DNA of 10,419 bases from JANNAT01 sp031422555 (GCA_031422555.1 JANPLZ010000022.1:1-10419), one strand, 5' to 3'. Positions 1 to 6,489 are shown, counted from the stretch's first letter. A program made the numbers and translations. Notes: generated by a model not told the origin, from the letters alone.

Positions 1-1098
1 GGGGTTTTGAACGCGCATGGCCATTTCACCGAAGCGGGGTTTGTGCCGGTGCTGATGAACCTGATGTTCATTGCGGCCATGTTGGCGGCGCTTTGGGCGG
101 GTTGGGATATGGGGCTGACATTGGCCTGGACCGTGCCGTTCACCGGTGTCGCACAACTGGCGTTTACCTGGCGGGCAGCGGCCAAGCTGGGGTTCGTATT
201 CACGCCAAGGTGGCCGAAATGGACGCCCGACCTGACGCGTCTGGCCATCATCGCCGCCCCCGCCGTTCTGGCGGGCGGGGTGGTGCAGATCAACCTGTTG
301 GTGGGCCGTCAGGTGGCCAGTTACACCGAAGGTGCTGTCTCGTGGCTGGTCTACGCCGACCGCCTATATCAACTGCCGCTGGGCGTTGTGGGTATTGCCA
401 TTGGCACCGTATTGCTGCCGGATCTGTCGCGCCGCCTGCGCGCAGGCGATGCGGCGGGCGGGCGCGAAAGTTTTAACCGGGGCTGCGAATTCGCGCTGGC
501 GCTGACGGTGCCTGCCGCGGTGGCGCTGGTGATGATCGCACTGCCGCTGACGCAAGTGCTGTATGAACGCGGCGCGTTTGGCCCGGATGATACGGCCTCT
601 ACCGCGCTGGCACTGGCGATTTATGGCGCCGGTCTGCCTGCCTTCGTTTTGCACAAAGTGTTGCAGCCGTTGTATTATGCCCGCGAAGACACCCGCCGCC
701 CGTTTCGCTATGCGGTGGTGTCGATGGTGTTGAACGCAGCCATCGCTGTGGGTCTGATGCCCTATATCGGCTTTGCCGCTGCCGCGCTTGCGACCACGCT
801 GGCAGGGTGGATCATGGTGGCGCAACTGTGGTTTGGCATAAGGCGGATGGGCGATGAGGCGCGGTTTGATACAAGATCGAAGTCGCGGATCCCGCGGCAG
901 ATTTTGGCGGCTGTCGCCATGGGGGCCGTGCTGTTTGGTGGCCAGATCGTGCTTGGCCCCCTATTGGCCGAACCGTTCTGGCGTTATGTGGCATTGGCTG
1001 CGCTGATCGCGGCGGGTATCGCCAGCTATTTCATCGCGGGCACCGCCATCGGCGCGTTTCGGATGGCGGATTTCAAAGGGCTGCGGCGTCAGCGCTGA
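1..1098 (+). CDS. murJ: Lipid II flippase MurJ (MviN family), 3' part; start lies before the window
   Basis: MurJ moves the undecaprenyl-linked peptidoglycan precursor lipid II across the inner membrane. The reading frame is already open at base 1, so the 365 codons seen are the C-terminal part; the E. coli protein is about 511 residues, so roughly the first 150 residues are missing. The visible part is a run of hydrophobic helices of a MATE-like (MVF) transporter. The best family mark is the stretch at 328-435, reading VSWLVYADRLYQLPLGVVGI and ending in GTVLLPDLS, which matches the MurJ segment with the functionally important Arg of ADRL. A second mark is LYERGAF near 559-579. A TTG at base 7 could be mistaken for a start, but the homology runs upstream of it. 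The gene ends in TGA and overlaps the convergent rhomboid-like gene by 10 bp, leaving no room for a separate terminator. Confidence 0.93.
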   Translation, partial: GVLNAHGHFTEAGFVPVLMNLMFIAAMLAALWAGWDMGLTLAWTVPFTGVAQLAFTWRAAAKLGFVFTPRWPKWTPDLTRLAIIAAPAVLAGGVVQINLLVGRQVASYTEGAVSWLVYADRLYQLPLGVVGIAIGTVLLPDLSRRLRAGDAAGGRESFNRGCEFALALTVPAAVALVMIALPLTQVLYERGAFGPDDTASTALALAIYGAGLPAFVLHKVLQPLYYAREDTRRPFRYAVVSMVLNAAIAVGLMPYIGFAAAALATTLAGWIMVAQLWFGIRRMGDEARFDTRSKSRIPRQILAAVAMGAVLFGGQIVLGPLLAEPFWRYVALAALIAAGIASYFIAGTAIGAFRMADFKGLRRQR

Positions 1099-1772
1099 CG
1101 GATGCGGTCGCGCACCCGGCCAAACCCGCCGGGGCTGACCACAAAGGATATCAAAAATCCGGCAGCAAAGCCGGGCAAATCGGCGACCCATTCCCAGCCG
1201 CCGCCAAACAACACGCCAAACAGCAATTGCGCCGCCAGCAAAAACCCGATCATCGAAAAGGCGCGGTATTGGTTCACTCCGGTGCCCGCCAGCCGAACCC
1301 AGATCAGAAAGGTAAACGCGCCAATCAGCCCGTAAACCGCCGGAAAAGCCCCAAAAAGTGGTTGGCGGATATCGGGGATCGAGACATAGACCAGCCCGCC
1401 GATAATCGCAGCCCCAAAGAACACCACCAACAGCGCCCACCAGCGAAACACTTCGCCGACGAACTTGCCCAACGCCAACACCATCACCACGCCAAACAGC
1501 GCCTGACTTACGGTGAAATTCAAAAACGGATAGGTCACAAAGCGCAACAGCACGTCCGCGTCGAAATTGCCGATGGCCAGTTGCTGACGCCAGAAATCCG
1601 GCCACAAACCGTATTGCTCGATCGCGGCTGTGCGCCAGCCTACCGCCGCAGGCCCGCCAATCACCCCCGCATCGCCCAAGCTGAACATCAGCTCCAGCAC
1701 GATCATCGGCAGGGCCAACAGCCAGACCACTGGCGGCAAGGGGTTCAGCGGCGGTGCGTTCGGGTCTTGCAT
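1089..1772 (-). CDS. Rhomboid-fold integral membrane protein, apparently catalytically inactive
   Basis: A 227-residue, very hydrophobic protein with about six membrane segments and the general layout of bacterial rhomboid intramembrane serine proteases. The fold is inferred from the TM4-like block at residues 139-153 (LFGAFPAVYGLIGAF), which corresponds to the usual GASGAVFGLLGAF, and the TM6-like block at 197-205 (ADLPGFAAG), which corresponds to AHLGGFLAG. The residues needed for proteolysis are replaced: the catalytic Ser position is Phe143, the next Gly is Pro144, and the catalytic His position is Asp198. The TM2 His/His/Asn positions read Asn85, Gln90 and Gly94. It is therefore best seen as a pseudoprotease whose role (binding or quality control of membrane proteins) is unknown. 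The start ATG has AGGA eight bases upstream. It is divergent from trpS and convergent with murJ, overlapping it by 10 bp. Confidence 0.75.
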   Translation of the reverse strand: MQDPNAPPLNPLPPVVWLLALPMIVLELMFSLGDAGVIGGPAAVGWRTAAIEQYGLWPDFWRQQLAIGNFDADVLLRFVTYPFLNFTVSQALFGVVMVLALGKFVGEVFRWWALLVVFFGAAIIGGLVYVSIPDIRQPLFGAFPAVYGLIGAFTFLIWVRLAGTGVNQYRAFSMIGFLLAAQLLFGVLFGGGWEWVADLPGFAAGFLISFVVSPGGFGRVRDRIRQR

Positions 1773-1867
1773 ATGCTCTATCCTGCGGGCGGCGGGGCAA
1801 GTCAGATTGACGCCCCCGCCCCACAGCGATAAGCGAGACGTAAAGCTTTTTCCAGATGGAGTTCGAT
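1773..1867. promoter_or_regulatory. Divergent promoter region between rhomboid-like gene and trpS
   Basis: This 95-bp gap must hold the start signals for both outward-reading genes. On the plus strand a TTGACG hexamer (1807-1812) resembles a -35 box. The best -10-like sequence, GATAAG (1828-1833), is only 15 bp away, so the pair is weak. An 8-bp palindrome, AAAGCTTT (1842-1849), lies in the trpS leader. No T-box, leader peptide or terminator was seen. The ribosome binding sites of both genes lie at the edges of the gap. Confidence 0.3.
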
Positions 1868-2911
1868 ATGTCCGCGCCGGTGCAACCGTCTTTGACGTTT
1901 CCGACCCGCATATTTTCGGGGATTCAGCCGTCGGGCGGGCTGACTTTGGGCAATTATCTGGGCGCGCTGAAGCGTTTTGTCGAAAAGCAGGACGAAGGCA
2001 TCGAGACGGTTTATTGCCTGGTCGATATGCATGCCATCACGGTCTGGCAAGACCCCGTCCGCCTGCGTCATGCCACCCGTGAGGCGGCTGCGGGCTTTAT
2101 CGCGGCAGGTATTGATCCGGCACGCTCGATTTTGTTCAACCAATCCCAAGTGAGCGCCCACACCGAATTGGCATGGATTTTCAACTGTGTGGCGCGGTTG
2201 GGCTGGATGAACCGGATGACGCAGTTCAAGGACAAGGCCGGCAAGAACGCCGAAAACGCCAGCCTTGGTTTGTATGCCTATCCGGCCTTGATGGCGGCGG
2301 ATATTCTGGCCTACCGCGCCACCCATGTGCCGGTGGGCGAAGATCAAAAACAGCATATCGAATTGACCCGCGACATTGCCGCTAAATTCAACAATGATTT
2401 CAAGGTGAATTTCTTTCCGATCACCGAACCTGTCATCGAAGGCGCCGCCACCCGGGTGATGAGCCTGCGCGACGGCACGGCAAAAATGTCCAAATCTGAT
2501 CCGTCGGATCAAAGCCGGATCAACCTGACCGATGATGCCGACACGATTTCGAAGAAAATCCGCAAGGCCAAGTCCGATTCTGACCCGTTGCCAGACAGTC
2601 TGGACGGCCTGCGCGACCGCCCCGAAGCGCGCAATCTGGTCAACATCTATGCTGCTTTGGCGGGGCTGACCCCGGCGCAGGTCGTGACACAATACGCAGG
2701 CGCGCAGTTTGGCACGTTCAAGCCCGCGTTGGCCGATCTGGCGGTGGAAAAGCTGGCCCCGATCACCACTGAAATGACGCGCCTGATGAAAGACCCCGCC
2801 GAGATTGACCGGATATTGGGGATCGGTGCGGCGCGCGCCGACGCCATCGCCCGCCCGATTGTTGATCAGGTTTATGATATTGTCGGCATGATCCGGTCGC
2901 GGCAGATTTGA
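1868..2911 (+). CDS. trpS: Tryptophan--tRNA ligase
   Basis: Cytoplasmic class I aminoacyl-tRNA synthetase that activates tryptophan with ATP and charges tRNA-Trp. The product is 347 residues, close to bacterial TrpS (334 in E. coli). Both class I signatures are visible: the HIGH-type PSGGLTLGN at residues 21-29 and KMSKS at 206-210. The Trp-pocket helix AYPALMAADILAY is at 137-149 and GEDQKQHIELTRD at 157-169. An in-frame ATG at 1856 would add four residues (MEFD), but that ATG forms part of ATGGAG, whose GGAG (1858-1861) sits six bases before the ATG at 1868. The later ATG is thus the likely start, and 1856 part of the Shine-Dalgarno region. The stop codon overlaps the next gene's start (TGATG), so the two are probably translated in a coupled way. 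Confidence 0.96.
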   Translation: MSAPVQPSLTFPTRIFSGIQPSGGLTLGNYLGALKRFVEKQDEGIETVYCLVDMHAITVWQDPVRLRHATREAAAGFIAAGIDPARSILFNQSQVSAHTELAWIFNCVARLGWMNRMTQFKDKAGKNAENASLGLYAYPALMAADILAYRATHVPVGEDQKQHIELTRDIAAKFNNDFKVNFFPITEPVIEGAATRVMSLRDGTAKMSKSDPSDQSRINLTDDADTISKKIRKAKSDSDPLPDSLDGLRDRPEARNLVNIYAALAGLTPAQVVTQYAGAQFGTFKPALADLAVEKLAPITTEMTRLMKDPAEIDRILGIGAARADAIARPIVDQVYDIVGMIRSRQI

Positions 2912-3981
2912 TGGTGCGGGCGCTTGCCCGTTGGGTTTTGCGCCTGATACTGGCAGGATCGCTGGCTGGCACCACTTTGACGGCGGCGCGGATTGCGTCG
3001 GATCCGTTGATTGCACCGTTCACCGATGCCACCCAAGACCAGATCGCCGCAAGCATCGACGTCATATTGGCAAGGGCCGCCACGTCAGAAACCATGCAGG
3101 CCCATATCGCCAACCGCCTGACCGAGCGCCCGCGCAATTGGCTGGCGCTGGATGCTTTGGTGGCTTTGGCAGACGAGCGTGCGATCGCGTTGCCGCAAAA
3201 CCTGACGGCTGCGGTTCGGATCGCGCGGGAGGATGATCACGGCTATTACGCAACGCTCGCCTCTTGTGCCGCCTGCGCCTATGATCCTGCCGGGTGCAAC
3301 CTGTCGGAAGTGATGATTTGTCAGGTCCCGATTGCCCTTTCGCCGATTGGCGACCTTACCGGAATCACCCGTGCCGGGGTGGCCTATGCAACCGGCGCGC
3401 CGGTGGATCAGATCGACCTTGCGCTATCGGTCGTGGGATTGGGGGCGACGGCTGCGGTGGTGGCAACAGGGGGGTCGTCGGTTGTGGTCAAGGCCGGGGC
3501 CGGATTGGCCAAACTGGCACGCCGGATGGGGCGGCTGTCGCCCCGGCTGGTGGAAATGGCGGCAGAGGCGGTGCGAAAAGGTGTAAACTGGGCGGCATTG
3601 CCAGCGGTGCGGTCCATTGACGACTTGAAAGCGGCGATCCGCATAGATGCTTTCGGTCCGCTGACCAGCACGCTGGCCGATCTGGACCGCCTGCGTGCGG
3701 CCACCGACACCGCAACCGCGCTGCACTTGTTGCCCCTTGTCGATGATGCCGCTGACGCAGGCCGCCTGGCGCGCACAGCCGAGGCCATGGGCCCAAAACT
3801 GGTTGGACGTGCCGAGGTGCTGGGCAAGGCAAGGTTGATGCGCGCCACGCTGCGGGCATCAAAAACCGGTTGGGCGCTGGTTTCGGGGATGGTTGGGGTG
3901 CTGCTGTCGGCGGCAATGATGGTGGCAAGCCTGCTGCAGACCCGGCTTTTGCGGTGGGGGCAACGCGCCGCACAGGCCTGA
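2911..3981 (+). CDS. Unrecognised membrane-anchored protein with a four-cysteine cluster, coupled to trpS
   Basis: I do not recognise this 356-residue protein. The N-terminus (MVRALARWVLRLILAGSLAG) is a basic then hydrophobic segment fitting a signal anchor or a signal peptide without a clear cleavage site. Residues 31-118 look helical and soluble. A cysteine cluster follows with spacing C119-x2-C122-x6-C129-x7-C137, then a hydrophobic, Gly/Ala-rich stretch (about 140-200) containing SPIGDLTG and VATGGSSVVVKAGAG. A basic amphipathic part comes next and a final membrane helix lies at about 321-343, before a short basic tail. Most of the chain would be periplasmic if both ends are inserted as in a typical anchor. 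The GD...TG hydrophobic pattern faintly recalls pre-toxin regions of secreted bacterial toxins, but no toxin or immunity gene is adjacent, so I give no function. The ATG overlaps the trpS stop; a TTG three bases earlier is less likely. Confidence 0.8.
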   Translation: MVRALARWVLRLILAGSLAGTTLTAARIASDPLIAPFTDATQDQIAASIDVILARAATSETMQAHIANRLTERPRNWLALDALVALADERAIALPQNLTAAVRIAREDDHGYYATLASCAACAYDPAGCNLSEVMICQVPIALSPIGDLTGITRAGVAYATGAPVDQIDLALSVVGLGATAAVVATGGSSVVVKAGAGLAKLARRMGRLSPRLVEMAAEAVRKGVNWAALPAVRSIDDLKAAIRIDAFGPLTSTLADLDRLRAATDTATALHLLPLVDDAADAGRLARTAEAMGPKLVGRAEVLGKARLMRATLRASKTGWALVSGMVGVLLSAAMMVASLLQTRLLRWGQRAAQA

Positions 3982-4009
3982 TCTGTCACAGAATCGATTC
4001 ACTGATCTG
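3978..4009. repeat. 8-bp direct repeats flanking a 10-bp palindrome
   Basis: CTGATCTG occurs at 3978-3985 (covering the stop codon of the preceding gene) and again at 4002-4009. Between them lies the perfect palindrome GAATCGATTC (3991-4000). The symmetry could be a protein-binding site or chance; no promoter is evident directly downstream. Confidence 0.35.
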
Positions 4010-4022
4010 CGATACCGTGAAA

Positions 4023-4077
4023 GGGGCATGGCTGCCCCATCTGTCCCCCGCTTGAAGGCCCGCTACATTTGGGCCGC
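4023..4077 (+). other. Two tandem hairpins before a terminator; structured 3' UTR or small RNA candidate
   Basis: The first hairpin pairs GGGGCA (4023-4028) with TGCCCC (4033-4038) around a TGGC loop. The second pairs GGCCC (4057-4061) with GGGCC (4071-4075) around nine bases. Both lie immediately before the intrinsic terminator at 4078-4111, so they would form the 3' end of the trpS-operon transcript. They could also be the body of a short RNA starting near 4010-4022. No matching known RNA family was recognised. Confidence 0.3.
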
Positions 4078-4111
4078 GCCCTCGGATCATCCCCGGTCCG
4101 AGGGCTTTTTT
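4078..4111 (+). terminator. Intrinsic terminator after trpS and its partner gene
   Basis: A perfect 9-bp stem, GCCCTCGGA (4078-4086) with TCCGAGGGC (4097-4105), closes a 10-base loop and is followed by six T (4106-4111). It separates the trpS unit from the VOC gene. The core CGGATCA...GGTCC is shared with the right arm of the palindromic element at 6411-6437, so the terminator may derive from a REP-like sequence. Confidence 0.88.
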
Positions 4112-4204
4112 GCGCAATCCTTGTGCATTCCGGGCTATGGTTAGCCAACATCACATCCCATATCTGTTTGCCACGCCCGTCCTTCGGGCCTTTGGAGATT
4201 TCCC

Positions 4205-4687
4205 ATGTCTGTTTTGCACCCTGCAACCCGTGTCGGCCATGTGCATCTGAAAGTGGCCGATCTTGACCGCGCCATCGCGTTTTATTCCGGCTTGCTTGGC
4301 TTTGACGTCACCCAGCGGCGTGGCGGGCAAGCGGCGTTTTTGTCAGCGGGCGGCTATCACCACCATATCGGGTTGAACACGTGGGAAAGTGCGGGCGGCA
4401 CCCCGCCACCCCCCGGCCATACCGGGCTTTATCACACCGCGTTTTTGTTCCCCGACCGCAGGGCGCTGGCACAGGTGTTCAAACGGCTGGTTGATGCGGG
4501 GTATCCGCTGCAAGGGTCGGCCGATCACGGCGTCTCTGAGGCGATCTACCTGAGCGATCCTGACGGCAATGGCGTTGAGCTGTATCGTGACCGGCCCGAG
4601 GCTGACTGGCCGCGCAACGCCGATGGCGGTCTGGCGATGACCAACGCAAGGCTTGATCTGGCGGCATTATTGGCAGATGCGGACTAG
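4205..4687 (+). CDS. VOC-superfamily (glyoxalase/extradiol dioxygenase fold) metalloprotein
   Basis: A 160-residue single-chain protein of two beta-alpha-beta(3) modules, the usual arrangement for small VOC enzymes. Module 1 starts with VGHVHLKVADLDRAIAFYSG (residues 10-29) and module 2 starts with GLYHTAF (74-80). Likely metal ligands are His14, a histidine in YHHHIGLNTW (51-60), His77 and Glu125 in GVELY. The DPDGNGVELY ending is typical of the glyoxalase/CatE-like branch, but the substrate cannot be told from sequence; glyoxalase I, a ring-cleaving dioxygenase or a resistance protein are all possible, and a CatE-like oxygenase-type annotation is my first guess. GGAG (4194-4197) lies seven bases before the ATG. 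A small hairpin, GCCCG/CGGGC (4175-4189), lies just before it. The gene stands alone between a strong terminator and a gap of 264 bp, so it likely has its own promoter, which I could not pick out. Confidence 0.88.
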   Translation: MSVLHPATRVGHVHLKVADLDRAIAFYSGLLGFDVTQRRGGQAAFLSAGGYHHHIGLNTWESAGGTPPPPGHTGLYHTAFLFPDRRALAQVFKRLVDAGYPLQGSADHGVSEAIYLSDPDGNGVELYRDRPEADWPRNADGGLAMTNARLDLAALLADAD

Positions 4688-4699
4688 GCACACCGGCGG

Positions 4700-4737
4700 A
4701 ACTTTGCGCAGATAACCGCGCCACCTGGCAAAGTTTT
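4700..4737 (+). terminator. Inverted repeat with short T run after the VOC gene; weak terminator candidate
   Basis: AACTTTGC (4700-4707) is the exact reverse complement of GCAAAGTT (4728-4735), with 20 bases between and TT following. The same right arm can instead fold as GGCAAA-GT-TTTGCC (4727-4740). The long loop and AT-rich stem make it a weak terminator, but its place just after a stop codon fits. Confidence 0.35.
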
Positions 4738-4951
4738 GCCCGCTGGCCATGGCCCTTGGCCCTGCAATCCGGCGCAGTCATACCCGCAAGCGGCGGAAAA
4801 ACTGTGTTTCTTGTCCGCAGGTTGCGGTTCAGTCTTTCGGTGCAAGACTTGCTACGGCACCGCCGCCGCCTCTTTCCGCCCACCTGACAACTGGCCCTTT
4901 CCCCCGGCTGTGCGGAATGTTTAAGTCGCGGCACAGGGATAGGGGAACAGC
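4738..4951 (+). promoter_or_regulatory. Leader region of the aminotransferase gene
   Basis: This stretch holds no convincing gene; short open frames here lack a ribosome site or coding character. A perfect 6-bp hairpin, AGTCTT/AAGACT, lies at 4831-4849, and GGCGGAAA (4792-4799) is the reverse complement of TTTCCGCC (4873-4880), which could enclose it. No clear sigma-70 boxes, T run or leader peptide rich in branched-chain residues were found. The ribosome site AGGGG is at 4941-4945. Confidence 0.25.
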
Positions 4952-5818
4952 ATGGCTTTTGGCAAAACGATCCGCACCTTTTGGGAAGGGCGCTGGCATG
5001 AGGGTGATCTGGCGGTGATGAAGGCCGCCGATCATGGCATCTGGCAGGGGTCATCGGTGTTTGACGGCGCGCGCTATTTCGACGGCATGTGCCCCGACCT
5101 TGACCTGCATTGCCAACGCATCAACCATTCCGCCACCGCATTGATGATTACGCCCACCTGTGCGCCCGAAGACATGGCGGCAATCATCCGGGAGGGATTG
5201 CTGTCTTATGGGCCAGGTCAGGCGGTCTATGTGCGCCCGATGTATTGGGCGCTGCATGGGTCGGATTTGGGGATTGTGCCGCAACCGGGGGCCACAGGCT
5301 TTGCGATTTGTCTGGAGGAAGTGGCCATGCCGGACCCCGAATTTGCCACCACCGTCACCCGCACCCGCTTTCGCCGCCCGGTGCTGGAGGATAACGTCTG
5401 CAACGCCAAGGCGGGCTGTCTTTACCCCAACAACGCCCGCATGCTGGCCGAAGCGCAGGCCAAGGGCTTTGGCAATGCCTTGGTTGCGGATGTGATGGGC
5501 AATCTGGCAGAAAGTGCCACCGCGAATGTGTTTTTGGTCAAAGACGGGGTGGTGTTCACACCGATCCCCAATGGCACATTTCTGGCGGGCATCACCCGGG
5601 CGCGGCATATCTCCAACCTGCGCGCCGATGGGTTTGACGTGCGCGAAACGGTGCTGACGTTTGATGACGCCCACGCAGCCGATGAGATTTTTCTGTCAGG
5701 CAATTTCGCCAAAGTCACCGCTGTCAAGGCGTTCGATGCCACCGAATACAAATCCCGCCCGGTCACGGCACGGGCGCGGCGGCTGTATTGGGATTGGGCG
5801 GCGACCCAGCGCGCCTGA
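4952..5818 (+). CDS. ilvE: Branched-chain amino acid aminotransferase (class IV PLP enzyme)
   Basis: Cytoplasmic PLP enzyme that exchanges the amino group between glutamate and the 2-oxo acids of leucine, isoleucine and valine. The 288 residues fit fold-type IV aminotransferases. The PLP Schiff-base lysine is Lys153 in NAKAGCLYPNNARML. The glutamate contacting the pyridine nitrogen is Glu187 in NLAESATANVFL. Phosphate-binding blocks are GITR (213-216) and SGNFAKVTAV (249-258), equivalent to SGTAAEITPV of E. coli IlvE. The N-terminal block DHGIWQGSSVFDGARYFDG (27-45) is also typical. D-amino acid transaminase and aminodeoxychorismate lyase share the fold, but the YXRPMYW segment (94-99) and overall match favour the IlvE group; the exact substrate range is an inference. 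AGGGG (4941-4945) precedes the ATG with good spacing. A 79-bp gap leads to the stress-protein gene, so co-transcription is possible. Confidence 0.88.
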   Translation: MAFGKTIRTFWEGRWHEGDLAVMKAADHGIWQGSSVFDGARYFDGMCPDLDLHCQRINHSATALMITPTCAPEDMAAIIREGLLSYGPGQAVYVRPMYWALHGSDLGIVPQPGATGFAICLEEVAMPDPEFATTVTRTRFRRPVLEDNVCNAKAGCLYPNNARMLAEAQAKGFGNALVADVMGNLAESATANVFLVKDGVVFTPIPNGTFLAGITRARHISNLRADGFDVRETVLTFDDAHAADEIFLSGNFAKVTAVKAFDATEYKSRPVTARARRLYWDWAATQRA

Positions 5819-5897
5819 TTGCGGCCGTCGTTACCCGCGCTGCACCGCTTGCCTTATGCGGCAGACCCGGTAGATATGCGACAAGGGGAGTCGAGAT

Positions 5898-6353
5898 ATG
5901 CGCAAGTTTCTTGTGGTGCTGGACGATAGCCGTGAATGCCTCAACGCCATGCGGTTTGCGGCGTTGCGGGCGGCGCATACCAACGGCGGGGTGCAGATAT
6001 TGTCGATCATCCCGCCAGAAGAATATCAGCACTGGATGGGCGTGGCCGACCTCATGCGCGCCGAAGCCCGCGAACGGATTGAAGCGCATTTCGAAGTGTT
6101 TGCCAAATGGATGCGCGACAAACAGGGCATCAACCCCGAACTGATCATCCGTGAAGGCGATCCGGTAACCGAGATTCTGGCGCAGGTGAAAGAAGACCCC
6201 ACTGTGGGCATTCTGGTGCTTGGGGCGGGCACCGATAAATCGGGGCCGGGGCCGCTGGTGACAAAAATGACCCGCGCGTCAGGGTCGCTGCCCATTCCGA
6301 TCACTATCGTGCCCGGCGATATGAGCAAGGAACGGTTGGAAAGTATAACGTAA
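5898..6353 (+). CDS. Universal stress protein (UspA family)
   Basis: A 151-residue single Usp domain with a Rossmann-like alpha/beta fold, cytoplasmic. The start RKFLVVLDDSRECLNAMRFA has the conserved acidic residue after the first strand (Asp9/Asp10), and the last strand is IPITIVPG (133-140). The segment after the fourth strand reads LVLGAGTDKSGPGPLVTKMT. It lacks a clean G-x2-G-x9-G-S/T nucleotide loop, so ATP binding is doubtful and this may be a non-ATP-binding member. GGGGAG (5885-5890) lies seven bases before the ATG. The short gap to the upstream aminotransferase gene and the absence of a terminator there suggest possible read-through. A REP-like element begins 10 bp after the stop. 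The physiological role cannot be told from sequence; this family responds to starvation, redox or respiratory stress in other bacteria. Confidence 0.9.
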   Translation: MRKFLVVLDDSRECLNAMRFAALRAAHTNGGVQILSIIPPEEYQHWMGVADLMRAEARERIEAHFEVFAKWMRDKQGINPELIIREGDPVTEILAQVKEDPTVGILVLGAGTDKSGPGPLVTKMTRASGSLPIPITIVPGDMSKERLESIT

Positions 6354-6363
6354 GGCAAGTGTT

Positions 6364-6437
6364 GGCACGCCCCGGGCGTGATCCGGGGCCTTTCGCCCGC
6401 GCCAACGATAGGCCCCGGATCAGGTCCTGGGCGTGCC
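6364..6437. repeat. Paired palindromic REP-like element (possible terminator)
   Basis: Two 27-base arms (6364-6390 and 6411-6437) are near-perfect reverse complements: nine paired bases GGCACGCCC, a six-base mismatched patch, then twelve paired bases TGATCCGGGGCC, around a 20-base centre. Each arm is also a small palindrome by itself (GCCCCGG/CCGGGGC at 6369-6389; GCCCCGGA/TCCTGGGC, one mismatch, at 6412-6432). This two-unit design is typical of extragenic REP/BIME-type repeats, which are common in alphaproteobacterial gaps. In RNA it would form a very stable hairpin that could end or protect the stress-protein transcript. There is no T run at the end. Confidence 0.75.
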
Positions 6438-6443
6438 CCCTTC

Positions 6444-6489
6444 TTAGAACCATTCCAATCTTGACTTCCCCGGCCCCAAGGCGCATATC
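6444..6489 (+). promoter_or_regulatory. Promoter with iron-control-like dyad for the NifU-like gene
   Basis: TTGACT (6461-6466) matches five of six bases of a sigma-70 -35 box. CATATC (6484-6489), 17 bp further, is a partial -10 match. Just upstream is an imperfect dyad, TTAGAA-CCA-TTCCAA (6444-6458). It resembles the TTAGAA/TTCTAA half-sites of the iron control element bound by Irr in alphaproteobacteria. Control of an Fe-S gene by iron would be sensible, but the match is imperfect and is an inference. Confidence 0.45.

Noticed and set aside
1856..1867. Upstream ATG as trpS start
   Set aside because: The ATGGAG there works better as ribosome site for the ATG at 1868, and TrpS does not need the extra four residues.
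961..1911. Long minus-strand open frame of about 316 codons over the rhomboid-like gene and its flanks
   Set aside because: It is a shadow in another frame: low-complexity Arg/Gly/Ala-rich translation with no recognisable domain, running through murJ and into the trpS 5' end.
1802..3016. 404-codon minus-strand open frame opposite trpS
   Set aside because: trpS on the plus strand has full family signatures; the opposite frame is His/Arg/Gln-rich, as expected of an antisense reading of GC-rich coding DNA.
2911..3981. Polymorphic toxin or pre-toxin interpretation of the trpS-linked protein
   Set aside because: Only a loose hydrophobic GD...TG likeness was seen; there is no toxin domain, immunity gene or secretion module nearby, and the C-terminus is a membrane helix.
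4736..5018. Short plus-strand open frames in the gap before the aminotransferase gene
   Set aside because: No ribosome sites, no recognisable domain, overlap with the start of the aminotransferase gene in another frame.
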